Shown here in pieces: positions 10,039 through 20,833 of a stretch of 64,000 nucleotides of DNA. The stretch comes from Balamuthia mandrillaris. Lineage: Eukaryota > Discosea > Longamoebia > Balamuthiidae. Below the pieces are notes generated by a model that ran no database searches, had not been told where the DNA came from, and saw only the letters and a program-made list of their open reading frames with translations. The translations under genes were made by a program, and so were the position numbers. The stretch's first letter is position 1, and the number at the start of each line of letters is the position of its first letter. The stretch spans positions 248,001-312,000 of the forward strand of contig JAVKOQ010000004.1 in NCBI GenBank assembly GCA_031835245.1. Reading direction: 5' to 3'.

Positions 10039-12000
10039 ATGTTTAAATTAGTTTCAAATTTTCAACCAACAGGAGATCAACCAAAAGCAATTAAAGCTTT
10101 AGTGGATGGAATAAAAAATCACAAAGATCATCAAGTTCTTTTAGGTGTTACAGGTTCAGGGAAAACATTCACAATGGCCAATGTAATTGCACAATTAAAT
10201 CGCCCTGTTTTAATACTTTCTCATACTAAAACTTTAGCTTCACAGTTATATACAGAGTTTAAAGAGTTTTTCCCTGAGAATAGAGTTGAATATTTTGTTT
10301 CATATTTTGATTTTTATCGTCCAGAAGCATATTTGCCAGCAAAAGATGTTTACATAGACAAAACAAGCCAAACAAACTGAGATTTAGAGGCAATGCGTAT
10401 GTCAGCTCTTAATGCGCTTACTTTAAGAAGAGATACAATTGTTGTTTCTTCTGTAGCTGCTATTTATGGTTCTTATAATCCTAAAGAATATAAACAACAT
10501 TTTCTTAATTTAGAACTAAATCAAGAACTAAAACCTTCTGATTTTGCAATTGAATTAGTTAAAATTCAATATTCAAGAAACCAAGTTGATACAGTTCCTG
10601 GTTCTTTTAGTGCTAAAGGTGATGTTTTTATTATTAGTCCTGCTTGAACTGATAAGTACTTAATAAAAATCGAATTTTTTGGAAATATTATCGAAAAAAT
10701 TTCTAAAATCCATCCAGTGGATAAAAAAATAATTCAGACTTTTACAAGCTATACAATTTTTCCAGCTTCAGCTTATACTTTATCACCTAATACAATTCAA
10801 ACTGCAATAAAAACTATTTTAACAGAATTAGATTTTCAACTAAATTACTTTGAAAAAGAAGGAAAGTTATTAGAAAAACAACGTTTGAATGAAAGAGTTT
10901 TGAATGATGTTGATTCACTAAATAATTTTGGTTTTTGCAAGGGAATTGAAAACTATGCAAGACACATAGACCAAAGAGAGGCAGGAGAACAACCTTATAG
11001 TTTATTAGACTATTTGCCTGAAGATGCACTTATTTTTATAGATGAATCTCATGAAATGATTACACAATTAAATAGAATGTATAAAGGTGATAGATCTAGA
11101 AAACTCAGTTTAGTAAATTATGGTTTTAGATTACCTTCTGCACTAGATAATCGACCTTTAAAATTTGAAGAATTTGAAAAATTTAAACAACCAAAAATTT
11201 ATGTTTCAGCAACACCTTCAAATTATGAAATTGATAAAGCAGATGGCGAAGTAATTCATCAATTAATTAGACCTACAGGACTTTTAGATCCAGTTATTGA
11301 AGTTCGTCCAACACATTCACAAATTGATGAAATTTACGATCTTTTACAAGAACAAAAAAGTAAAAATGAAAGAACTATAATTCTAACAACAAGCAAAAGA
11401 TCAGCTGAAGAATTAAGTAGATATCTAGAAAGTAAAAAACAAAAAGTTTATTATATTCATTCAACATTTACAACATTTGAAAGAGATGATATTTTAATTA
11501 AATTAAGAAAAGGTATTTATGATGCAATCATAGGGATTAATCTTCTTAGAGAAGGAATTGATCTACCAGAAGTTTCTTTAGTTATAGTTTTAAATGCTGA
11601 TGAAGAGTCTTTTTTTAGATCTAAAACTTCATTGACTCAATTTGTTGGTAGAGCAGCTAGAAGTAATCATGGAAAGGCTATTTTCTTTGCTGACAAAATA
11701 AGTAAAAGCATGGCAGCCACAATTGCTGATAATCAAAGAAACAGAGCAATTCAACACCAATATAATCTAGATAATAACATAACCCCAAAGCCTGTTATCA
11801 GACCAATAATTCAACAAATTAGAGAAAAAGATCAAAACAAAATTATTTCTTTAATTCATAATAAAAACAAAGAAACTAAAGCAGAAAAAGACAAATTAAT
11901 TGCTTCATTGAGAAAACAAATGAAAGACTCTGCTAGAGAAGAAAATTATGAATTAGCAATAGAACTTCAACAAGTAATCGCTGAATTAGAACATTCTTAA
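10039..12000 (+). CDS. uvrB: Excinuclease ABC subunit B
   Basis: 653-aa damage-verification helicase of nucleotide excision repair. Visible motifs: [10 protein letters not shown], Walker [10 protein letters not shown], the beta-hairpin [12 protein letters not shown], Walker B/DEAH-type [25 protein letters not shown] (motif V), QFVGRAARS (motif VI) and a C-terminal UVR coiled-coil domain ([18 protein letters not shown]) that contacts UvrC. The start ATG at 10039 gives the conventional [14 protein letters not shown] beginning; an in-frame ATG 15 codons upstream falls inside the preceding terminator and is unlikely. No other uvr gene is in the window. Confidence 0.97.
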
Positions 12001-12022
12001 ATCTTTTAAAATAATTAATAAT

Positions 12023-12053
12023 AAAAAAACACTTGATAATTCAAGTGTTTTTT
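12023..12053. terminator. Bidirectional terminator between convergent genes
   Basis: AAACACTTGA and TCAAGTGTTT form a 10-bp stem with A-run and T-run flanks, serving uvrB on the plus strand and the 664-aa gene on the minus strand. Confidence 0.85.
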
Positions 12054-12065
12054 AATGAATATTTA

Positions 12066-14060
12066 TTAATTGAAAGTTCTATCTAAATATTGAAATTGAT
12101 CAGGAACATCAAATGTTTTATTTGTATTTAATATAGGTGAATTGTAATCTAATGTAAATACTTTAGTAAATTGTCTTCTTCAAGTTTTTGTTGATTGATC
12201 ATATATTGGTTTAGGGAAAAGAACTGTTACTTCAAAACTAAAGAAATGAACAACTTCAGATCATAATAATCTTAAAGACATATTAGACAGTGGCTTGAAG
12301 AATACTTTTGGTTGTGTTTGATCAGTTACTCCTGAAATATTGAAAAATCTTTTTGCTAATCCAAGTTTTCCAAAGTCAAAATCAAGTCTTCCACCTTTAA
12401 TTTCTACTGGTCCAAAAGCACGTCCTTCTTTTAGTGGTACAGAAATTGTTCAAAAGTTTGTTCTTCTAAATGAGTCTCTAACTTCTTTTAACAATCTTCC
12501 ATTTACTTTATTTCAACTGAATTTAACTGATTTAAAAGCATCATCTTCTGTTTTATTATTTTGATTATAAATTCATAAAGGAATTGAATTGTCTTCATCT
12601 TCGATTATAACTTCTTTTAATTCGCTTTGTTCTTGAGCATATTGGTAGTAAAGTAAATCACTTGCTGAGTTTCAGTTTCCTGCTACTTTTCTATATTGAG
12701 AAGCAATTGAAGCAAAAGCTCCTGGTGTTTCATAAGCTACTCTAAATTCAACTGTTGTTGTATAAGAAAAGTTTGCAAATTTTCCATTTCTTTTTGTTGT
12801 TAATCTAACTCTATCTGGTGAATCTCCACTAGCTATATAAGAGAATTTGAATTGATCATTTGCTCTGAAATTTACATAATCTCAAAGAATATTGTTTTTA
12901 ACTAATGAGTTATAAATTGGATAAGGACTATTGTATTGTAAAACAACATTTGTAGGAATAATATCTTTAATTGGTGTTCAATCCCATCTAAAATCTGAAG
13001 TAAAAATTAAACGATTTACATACACAAATGAAGTTGCTTTAATTCTGTTGTTATATAGTAAATCAAAGAAAGGAGATTCAGAAAATCCTTCTTTTACAAA
13101 GACACTTCTAAAAATTAAAGCATTAACAAAAGGTAATAAAGTTTTATCAATTACTTTTCTAACTGAATTTGGATTTATAGTGGATGAATCATTGTATAAA
13201 CTATTAAAAATATCCCAAATCACATTTGGTGTTTTTGAATCATTATTAAAACCAACTAGAGCTTTTGTTACAGTAATAAATGTGTGTTTGTATGATGTTC
13301 CTAAAACTTCTAAAAATGGTTTTGTGTTTCAGTCATTTCTAAATAATGCAACAACTAATCTTACTAAAGCTTCAGATAATTTATTGTTAGCAAATTTTCT
13401 TATATGTTCGTCCAAATGATTTAGAAGATATTGTGATAAACCAAATAAAGGTTCATTTGTTTGTTCAGAAATTAATAAAATTTCTTTAAAAGTGTTAAAA
13501 CCTTGAGGTATTTGACTAACAACATTTTTTAGTTTTGTGTAATATTGACTTCAGTTTCGAGTTGTATCTTTTTCTTTTCTAACTTTTTCAAGTTCTCCAA
13601 ATCATTTTTTCTCATATTCACTACCTTGTTTCTTGTAAATACTAATTAAACTACTTAAAACAGATTCTCTATATTCTGAACCAACATAACCTGAAGAAAT
13701 AATGTAGCTAACTAAACCAAAATCTTGAGAATTAATAGCTCCTGATGTACTTAAAAAATCAGCAATTGATCTGTATCTGGTTTTAATAATATCTCTAGCT
13801 GATTTGTTATTTAAAATATCAGTAAAAATTTCTTTAAATCTTCAAGCAGTATTGAGAAAATTCATATTACTTGCATCAATGTATTTTTGAAGATTTTGCT
13901 TCATTTTTTCTTGATTTAGATGCTCAAAATCATCTTTAAATGAAGTTTTTTGAACATTTTGAATTTGTTGTAATTGTTGGCTATTATTTTGTGAATGAGG
14001 AGAAGTTATTGCGCTTGCTAATTGAACAGCAGTAGCAAGGGTTTTTAATGTTGTTTTCAT
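12066..14060 (-). CDS. Large hypothetical protein, probably exported
   Basis: 664-aa protein of unrecognised family. The N-terminus (MKTTLKTLATAVQLASAI) resembles a short signal peptide without lipobox cysteine, followed by a Gln/Asn-rich linker (NNSQQLQQIQNVQ) and a long mixed alpha/beta domain rich in aromatic residues and with many TGA-encoded Trp. No enzyme motif was seen. A GGAAGAAAA ribosome-binding site precedes the ATG. It stands alone between uvrB and the SRP RNA gene. Export is an inference from the N-terminus; a weakly hydrophobic start makes this uncertain. Confidence 0.8.
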
Positions 14061-14151
14061 AATTTTTTCTTCCTTTTAACGTATTTTCGGACAAATTATA
14101 ACACTTCTTTGATTCTTTTTAATAATAACTTATTAAAAGCCAATTTTGTAA

Positions 14152-14157
14152 TATAAT
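14152..14157 (+). promoter_or_regulatory. -10 box of the SRP RNA gene
   Basis: TATAAT preceded by TTTTGTAA, seven bases before the RNA 5' end. Confidence 0.65.
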
Positions 14158-14163
14158 TGTATT

Positions 14164-14243
14164 GCCATTGAAACAATAACCTTGTAACCTGGTCAGGATA
14201 GAAATAGAGCAGCCATATCGAGAAGTGTTGTGTTCAGTGGTTT
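14164..14243 (+). ncRNA. ffs: Signal recognition particle 4.5S RNA
   Basis: The bacterial small SRP RNA domain IV core is present: GGTCAGGATAGAAATAGAGCAGCC, which forms the asymmetric internal loop that binds Ffh. Flanking arms GCCATTGAA and TTCAGTGG pair to close the ~77-nt hairpin, and a T run terminates it. Confidence 0.95.
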
Positions 14244-14316
14244 TTTGTTTTCTTATTTTTTAAAAACTTTTATAATTTAATAACAATTTTTATAGATAAG
14301 AACTAATTTTAATTTT

Positions 14317-15402
14317 ATGAAAGAAGAAATGAACACATCCCAAAACTATAATAAAACTTCTTTAAAAGAAAAAATAAGAAAATTAAAAACCAAAATTAGT
14401 ACCGATATTAATAATGAAATTTTTTCTCTAAATAGTAAACCAGTTACTTTTAAAAATTTTTTAAGACAAAAACGTTGAAGCATTTTTATAATGCTAATTG
14501 CTTCATTTTTGTTTACTGTTGGAGTTCACATTTTTATACAAAAAGCCAAAGTGGTTCCTACAGGAATTGCTGCTTTGCCTGTTTTAATTAATTTAATTTG
14601 ACCGAGCACAGTTAAATTTTTTTCACTTTTGTATTTAGCTTTTAATATTCCTTTGATAATTATTACTTATAAATATGTTCGAAAATCCTTCATTTTCTTG
14701 ACAGTTCTTGGAATGTTGTTTCAAAATTTATGAACTTTAGTATTTGAAATAGATGTTATTAAAAAATGAATAGATGCAACCATAAGCCTTCGTAATTTAG
14801 CTAATAAACCGCAAGATACTTGAGAAATTATTTTTTATACATTAGTTGGTGGAATAATTTCTGGATATGGAATCGGATTGGGTTGAAAATTTGGAGGCTC
14901 AACAGGTGGAACTGACTTCATAACAAACTATATTTTAGGAAAATATAAAAAATCAATTGGAAAAATGAGTTTCATTCTTTCTATTAGTTTTGCTGTTTTC
15001 TCAATTGTCATAATTTCTTTAATGAAACACTATAACTCTAATTATGGTGACCCTTTTACTTTTCTTCAAATAATAGGAACATTTATTTATTTACTAATAA
15101 CAACAACTTTCTTAAATAAAATTTATCCTAAATACAAAAAAATGATGTTAACTATTTATACAACACATGCAGAAAAAATTTTTAAATATCTAAAAGAAAC
15201 AAAATACTGACATTCATTTCATTTATGAAAAGGAATTTCAGGATATACACAAAAAAAAGTACAAAAAATTGAAACCATTGTTTTTTATATAGAAATTAAA
15301 GCTATATTGCAAGAAGTAGCTAAAATTGATCCCGTTTTTTGATTCTCAATTTCTCCAATTTTAACTACATCCACAAGAATTGATACTTCTAAAATAGACT
15401 AA
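14317..15402 (+). CDS. YitT family (DUF2179) membrane protein
   Basis: 361-aa membrane protein. After a ~45-residue hydrophilic N-terminal extension come five or so hydrophobic helices, with the conserved YitT features SGYGIGLGWKFGGSTGGTDF (second half of the membrane domain), then a C-terminal cytoplasmic DUF2179-like domain (AEKIFKYLKET ... GISGYTQKKVQKIETIVF). Function of the family is unknown. The start could be the ATG at 14317 or one four codons later. The next gene begins 5 bp after its stop, so they form an operon. Confidence 0.85.
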
Positions 15403-15407
15403 ATAAA

Positions 15408-16139
15408 ATGACTAAAAAATATAAACAAAGTGTACTGATAAATAATGATTCAAAAAAACAATTATTAAACTACTTTTTGAAGCACAAATTTTTCAAAGAT
15501 TACGATGAAATCAAAAATGAGAATGATAATGAAATAACACTCGTTTATTCTTCTTGTTTACTTTCATTAAAATTTTGTCAAATAACACAAAATTTCTTCA
15601 TTTTTCTTCATTTTTCTAAATCAGATAAAAGTGCTAGTTTGTTTAAAATACACATTTTAAGATTTTTTAAAAAACTAAAAAAATACAGTAAAGTTTTTTT
15701 GCTTACAACAGATACACTTGTTGGTTTGGGAACATTTTTGAAAAATCCAAATCTCAAACAAATTTATCTTCTAAAAAAAAGACCTCTGATTAAAAAAATA
15801 ATAATTTTAATAGGAAAAATTGAACAATTAAATTCCTTCATTTCAAAAGAAAATTATCAGAAGTATCAAAAAGAATTTCAACAACATTGACCAGGTTCAA
15901 CAACTTTAATAATTGAAAAACAAGGTTTTAGAATTCCTAATAATTTAGCTATTCAAGAATTATTAATTAAAGAAGGTCCAGCTTTTGTAACTAGTGCAAA
16001 TATCTCAAATGAAAAAAATTTAACTTTAGAACAAGCAAGAAAAAAATTTTTTTGTATTTTTAATGTTTATAATTTAACTATTGGAAATGGAATAGCTTCC
16101 AAAATTATAGATTTAGATAATAATAAAGTATTGAGGTAG
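15408..16139 (+). CDS. YrdC/Sua5-type threonylcarbamoyl-AMP synthase with N-terminal extension
   Basis: 243-aa protein. Residues ~96-243 are a YrdC domain that makes threonylcarbamoyl-adenylate for the t6A modification of tRNA: TTDTLVGLG near residue 100, the LKKRPLIKKIIILI basic motif, and WPGSTTLIIE and AFVTSANIS. The first ~95 residues are extra: in ordinary YrdC proteins the TDT motif is ~15-25 residues from the start. The extension is Lys/Phe-rich and has no motif I recognise. It starts 5 bp after the YitT gene and ends 2 bp before rpiB, so it is within an operon. Confidence 0.85.
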
Positions 16140-16141
16140 AT

Positions 16142-16603
16142 ATGAGTACACAACAAGATAACAAAATTATAAAAATAGCTTTTGCTTCAGATCATGCTGG
16201 ATTTAAATTAAAAGATGAATTACTTGAGTATTTAAAAAGCAAAGGTTATCAAACAATTGATCTTGGTCCAGACACAGATCAGCAACCATCTTCTTATGCA
16301 TTTTATGGTAAAAAATTAGCACATCAACTTTTAGATAACCAAGCAGATTTGGGAATTGGAGTTTGTGGTACAGGGCTTGGCATTTCATATGCACTTAACA
16401 GATTCAAACACATTAGAGCTGCTAGAGTTGTAAATGAAAATGATGCTTATTTAGCTAAATTACACAACGATGCAAATGCAATTGCACTATCAGGAAGATT
16501 TACTTCTTTTGAAGAAGCAAAAAGGTTAGTTGACACTTTTTTAGCTACTAAATACGAAGGTGGAAGACATCAAACCAGAATTAATGAATTGGATACAGAT
16601 TAA
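16142..16603 (+). CDS. rpiB: Ribose-5-phosphate isomerase B
   Basis: 153-aa cytoplasmic sugar-phosphate isomerase interconverting ribose-5-P and ribulose-5-P in the non-oxidative pentose phosphate pathway. Motifs: FASDHAGFKLK near the N-terminus, GVCGTGLGIS with the catalytic cysteine at about residue 78, and the RAARVVNENDA segment. It starts 2 bp after the YrdC gene and its TAA overlaps the ATG of fpg, so it is co-transcribed with them. Confidence 0.95.
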   Translation: MSTQQDNKIIKIAFASDHAGFKLKDELLEYLKSKGYQTIDLGPDTDQQPSSYAFYGKKLAHQLLDNQADLGIGVCGTGLGISYALNRFKHIRAARVVNENDAYLAKLHNDANAIALSGRFTSFEEAKRLVDTFLATKYEGGRHQTRINELDTD

Positions 16604-17523
16604 TGCCAGAATTACCAGAAGTTGTTACAGTTGTTAATCAACTAAATGAAAAAATTATCAATAAAAAAGTAGTTTCTGTCAAACTTTATAAAGAAAAATT
16701 ACTAAAAAATTCCACAGTTGAGCAATTAGAAAACTGATTTGTAAATGAGAAAATTTTAAGTGTAAAAAACAAAGGAAAATTCATTGTTTTTTATTTTAGT
16801 AATGACAAAATTCTAATTTCTCATTTAAGGATGAATGGGAAATATTTTTTTAATAACTCATCTAAAAAAGAACCACACAATCATTTGATGATTCAATTTG
16901 ATGATAATACTTTTTTACATTACAATGACACAAGGATGTTTGGTACTTTTCATATTAAAACAACAAAAGATTATTTAAACACAACTCCTTTATCTAATGT
17001 TGGACCAACTCCAATGGAAATTAGTGAAGAAGAATTATTTAATAAATTACAAAAAAGTAAAAGATCTATTAAACCAACTTTACTAGATCAACAAATTGTT
17101 TCTGGTTTGGGAAATATTTATGTTGATGAAGTTCTTTTTGCTTGTTCAATTCATCCCCTAACTAAAGCGTTTTTGATAAACAAAAATGAATTAAAATTAA
17201 TTAAAAAATTCGCCACTTCAATATTATTAAAATCAATAGAACTAGGTGGTTCGACAATTAATTCATATTCCTCCTTAAATATGCAAGAGGGTAATTTTCA
17301 AAATTTTTTACAAGTTCATACTAAAAAAGGTTTTGCTTGTTCAAGATGTAATAATATAATAGAGAAAATTACAGTAGGAGGAAGAGGAACATATATTTGT
17401 TCCAATTGTCAAAATGAAAAAAACAAAGTAAACTATAAAGAAAACTTAGAAGAAAAAGCAAAACAAATTTTAGAAAGTTTTGCAAATTTTAACTCATCAT
17501 CTAAAGTTGCATATAACCATTAA
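16603..17523 (+). CDS. mutM: Formamidopyrimidine-DNA glycosylase (Fpg/MutM)
   Basis: 306-aa bifunctional glycosylase/AP lyase that removes oxidised purines. It begins MPELPEV with the catalytic Pro2-Glu3, has the Lys of GKGKFIVF-type beta motif (NKGKFIVFYF), the H2TH segment IKPTLLDQQIVSGLGNIYVDE and a C-terminal zinc finger (CSRC ... CSNC). Beyond the zinc finger it carries ~40 extra residues (ENLEEKAKQILESF...), longer than typical Fpg. The ATG overlaps the rpiB stop. The reading frame resumes directly after the TAA as an Smr domain (see next entry). Confidence 0.95.
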
Positions 17524-17754
17524 ATTGAAGATCAATCTTATGATTTGCATGGTCTAGATACTCAAGAAGCAGTTGCTAAAATTATGAGTATACTAAAGGA
17601 TTTAGAACATAAATCCAGTGTCAAAATAGTTACAGGAAATGGATCTGGTGCATTAATATCAGAGTTATTATCTATTATTAAAGAACAAGATTTAAAATAT
17701 AAACCTTGTCATAACCAACCCAAATCTTGTTATATTATTTGAAAAAAATTTTAA
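17524..17754 (+). CDS. Smr domain protein without an ATG start
   Basis: Small MutS-related (Smr) domain: the key YDLHGLDTQEA motif and TGNGSGAL turn are intact, and the frame ends at 17754 after SCYIIWKKF. There is no ATG. The coding frame is the same as fpg and begins immediately after the fpg TAA; TTG at 17545 would cut inside the DLHG motif, so a start at ATT (17524), or readthrough of the fpg stop, would be needed to make an intact domain. Smr domains are nucleases acting on structured DNA or RNA. It may be a separate gene with a rare start, or the detached C-terminus of a former Fpg-Smr fusion. Confidence 0.65.
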
Positions 17755-17808
17755 ATTTTTAAAAATATGGTATTATATGCGAGTATTGATAAAACAATAT
17801 TAATAATT

Positions 17809-17910
17809 ATGATTATGAAATTTAGAAATTTTGAAAATAAGAAAACCAAATTTACTAACAATATTCTTATGGCAAATATTGCATTTTTTGTTTTGAAAAT
17901 TTTTGAATAA
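17809..17910 (+). CDS. Possible 33-aa leader peptide upstream of opp
   Basis: A short reading frame, ATG at 17809 (or 17815) to TAA at 17908, encoding a basic N-terminus (MKFRNFENKKTKF) and a hydrophobic C-terminus (ILMANIAFFVLKIF). There is no Shine-Dalgarno sequence. Its position between a promoter-like box and a terminator ahead of oppA is what a leader peptide or a small membrane peptide would show, but it could be chance. Confidence 0.3.
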   Translation: MIMKFRNFENKKTKFTNNILMANIAFFVLKIFE

Positions 17911-17932
17911 TATTAGAAAAGTTAATTTAAAT

Positions 17933-17967
17933 AAAAAGCTTGTATTGTTCAAAATACAAGCTTTTTT
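17933..17967 (+). terminator. Terminator/attenuator ahead of oppA
   Basis: AAAAAGCTTGTATT and AATACAAGCTTTTTT form a 14-bp stem with a 6-base loop and a T run. Confidence 0.85.
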
Positions 17968-17992
17968 AGTGATAAAAAAGAAAGGAGACTAT

Positions 17993-20833
17993 ATGTTAAA
18001 AAAGAAAAAATTACTATTAGGTTCATTAGTTTCAGTAATTCCCATTAGTTTTTTAGTTTCTTGCGGTGTGACTCCGATGTGACAAAAACATGAATTACTA
18101 TCAAATGTTAATGCACCAGATAGTTCTTTTTATGCTTTTTATGGCTTTTCTGATTTTGCAGGTTCACCTAGTACCGAAAGTGATTATTTAACTAATGGTC
18201 CATATTTGGTTCAAACTATTTACGAAGGTGATACTGTTATGGACAAAGTAGCAAAACCAGATAAAATAGAAAAGGGAGTTACTATAAAATCTTATCAATA
18301 CAATTATGTATCCCCTTCTTATAAATATTTCGCTTTAGCTGTTGCTAAAAAATTTATAGTTACAGTTGAGGATGAAAACCATAAAGATCAAGTTTATGTT
18401 TTTGATAATGATAAACATGAATTAGGAAAATTAACTGCAGGTGAAAAACCAACTCAATCAATTTATACTCTTACTTCTAACGATCCAAAGTCTATAAATT
18501 CAAAATTTTTCCGTGATACTTTATCAAAAGCAAAAAACTTACAAATTGAAATTAAAGAGAATGTTCCTTGAGTGGATTATCAAGGAAAACCAACTAAATA
18601 TACAGTAAAACCAGAAGACTTTTTTTATTCTTGAAAACTAAAAAATTTATTAGATCAAACATATAGAAAATCTCATGGGGGAAGCGATAAAATTGATGAA
18701 ACAGCAAAAGCAGCTATAAAAAATTTAAATCCCCAAAGTACAAGATTTGCATCTGATTTAGAAAATGATTATTTATTTAAAGTTTTTGGAATAGATAAAA
18801 GCAAATTACTAAATGAAGATACTTTTTTAACAAATTACGAAGGTAAAAAAGTATTAACCTTCACACCATTGCAAACTCCAGGACTTCAAGCTAACTATTT
18901 CCAAATGTTGCAGAAAATAATTTTTGATTCTTATTACTTTGCACCAGTTCCTTCTGACTTTATTAATGAAAGAGTTAAACAACAAACAAAAGAAGTATCA
19001 GTTCTAAAAGAAGTAAAAGGACAATCTGGAAAACCCATAACAGTAAGAGTTAAAGAAGAACAAGGATTATATGGTGAAACAGGCGAAGCTTTAAAATATG
19101 GTTTCTACTGATATGGTCAAGATTATGATAAAGATTTACTTTATGCATCACCTTGAATTATTAACTATGGAGACAAAAATAAAATTGTATATATAAGAAA
19201 TCCATATTATCCAAGAACAGGATGAAAAGAAGCAGAACCTAGTTCAGTGAAAAAAATAACTGTTAAATACTCTCAATATCCAAATGCATCAACATATACA
19301 TCAGCTCAATTTAATAACTTTAAAGAACAAACTATTCCATCAGTTTCATTCTCAGGTTTATCCGAAAATGATAAAAAATATGCATTAACTCATTTTAAAG
19401 AACTAGGTGGTAGATATGGTTTAGGAAAAGCTTTAGATTCTATTGTTTGAAGAACTTATGCATCTTTATTACCAGGTTCAATGAATCAAGTAATTTCCTC
19501 AAGCAATAATTCAGATGTTAAATATACTGATCCAACAAAACTTTATAAATTTAATGATGCATTTTCAAGACTTTACTTTGGATATTCATTAGCTGAAATT
19601 GCACAAGGTGGAGCTAAAGTTGTTCCATATGTTTTTGGTGGAAGAGGACTTCAATTTAGAAGTATTATTTATTCAGCTTGAAATCTTTACACAATTAGTA
19701 GAATTATATCTAATACTTCTCTTCCTTGATACTCATTTGTTTCTCCTGATAATATTTTGGCTAAAGATAAAACTGCAAGACAACTTTATGACAAAGTATC
19801 AACCATTTTTGCTATAGACGAAAACGGAAATAGATTCTATACCAAAACTCCAGAAGAAGAAAAGAAACAAAATATAAACAATCCATCAAGTAACGCAATT
19901 CAAAGAGAAGCACCGAACTTTAAAGTTCTACAACAAAAAATGAAAAAACTTTTAGATGATTTCTATGCAGAACAAAAATTAGATCCAAAAACTAAAATTC
20001 AATGAACATTAGCAACAAGATATATAAATTCTTCAAATAAAGAAATTTCAGCATATCAAGAAGCTGCAAAAGCAATAGAATCTCTTGATCCAAGATTAAG
20101 TATTGATACAACATCAGAGGTTCCTGTAACTAAAGATAATTATTTAAACTTCTTAATTAGAGGAACAGGTCCATATCACTATGTGGGATGAAGTTATGAC
20201 TACAATGGTGCAGGAACAGCTATAGATGGATTAACACAAAACGCTGGAACTGGATTAGCAGCAGCTAGTTATTTTGCTTCTTTAGATTCAAATTCTAATC
20301 TTGTCAAATCATTCCCAATGTTCTACAAATATTCAAAAGCACTAGAAGCTTTCTTCACAAAAGATGAATATAAAGGAAAAATAAGACCATTTGCTGAATG
20401 AAAAGATGCTCCAAATTCACCAAATTTTGGACTTAGAGACTTAAAAGATCCAAATGATAAAAACAGAGATGAAAAACCAGATGTATCAAAATGAATTACA
20501 AATCACATTGTTGAGGAAAAGGAACCAACAACTAACAAAACAGTGAAAAAATTCAAAAAATATGATGCAGAATTTTCATTAAATGAAGAAACTGGATTGT
20601 TCAATAACCAATTCCAATTAGCTCATAGCGATGATGAAGTTGCTGAACTTCTTTCAGAAATTACTTCATTATATAGTTTACAACCATTTACACTAGGACT
20701 TACTACAATTGGAAGCACACCAAGTGTTTTCTTTTTAAATCCTAACTTGCAAAGACCTGATACAGATAATTCTTTTCTACCACCTGACCAAATCGTTATT
20801 AAACCATTTCTTAAAAAAGAAGGAGAACAATAA
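17993..20833 (+). CDS. oppA: Oligopeptide ABC transporter substrate-binding lipoprotein OppA
   Basis: 946-aa surface lipoprotein. The signal peptide has a basic start (MLKKKKLLL) and the lipobox FLVSCG with Cys24 as the lipidated residue. The remainder is a very large extracellular domain; family 5 solute-binding proteins of mycoplasmas are of this size and are recognised mainly by context. Numerous TGA-Trp codons interrupt it under the standard code. A strong ribosome-binding site GAAAGGAGA precedes the ATG at 17993. Its TAA overlaps the oppB ATG. In related species (M. hominis OppA) the protein also has ecto-ATPase and adhesin roles; nothing here proves that. Confidence 0.92.

Larger units (their letters stand above)
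17768..17967 (+). promoter_or_regulatory. opp operon leader with promoter-like box and terminator
   Basis: A TATTAT box near 17771 could start transcription close to 17782. The leader then contains a weak hairpin, a possible 33-codon reading frame, and a strong terminator (17933-17967) only 25 bp before oppA. No promoter is visible between the terminator and oppA, so opp transcripts probably pass through it. AACAATAT at 17793-17800 can pair with GTATTGTT (17942-17949) in the 5' arm of the terminator, a possible antiterminator. Confidence 0.45.

Noticed and set aside
12340-12564. 74-codon plus-strand open frame
   Set aside because: Antisense to the same 664-aa gene; a by-product of its codon use.
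12931-13419. 162-codon plus-strand open frame
   Set aside because: It lies entirely antisense to the continuous 664-aa minus-strand gene and has no ribosome-binding site or family resemblance.
19599-19817. 72-codon plus-strand frame with hydrophobic product
   Set aside because: It is an alternative frame inside oppA, whose frame is continuous through it.
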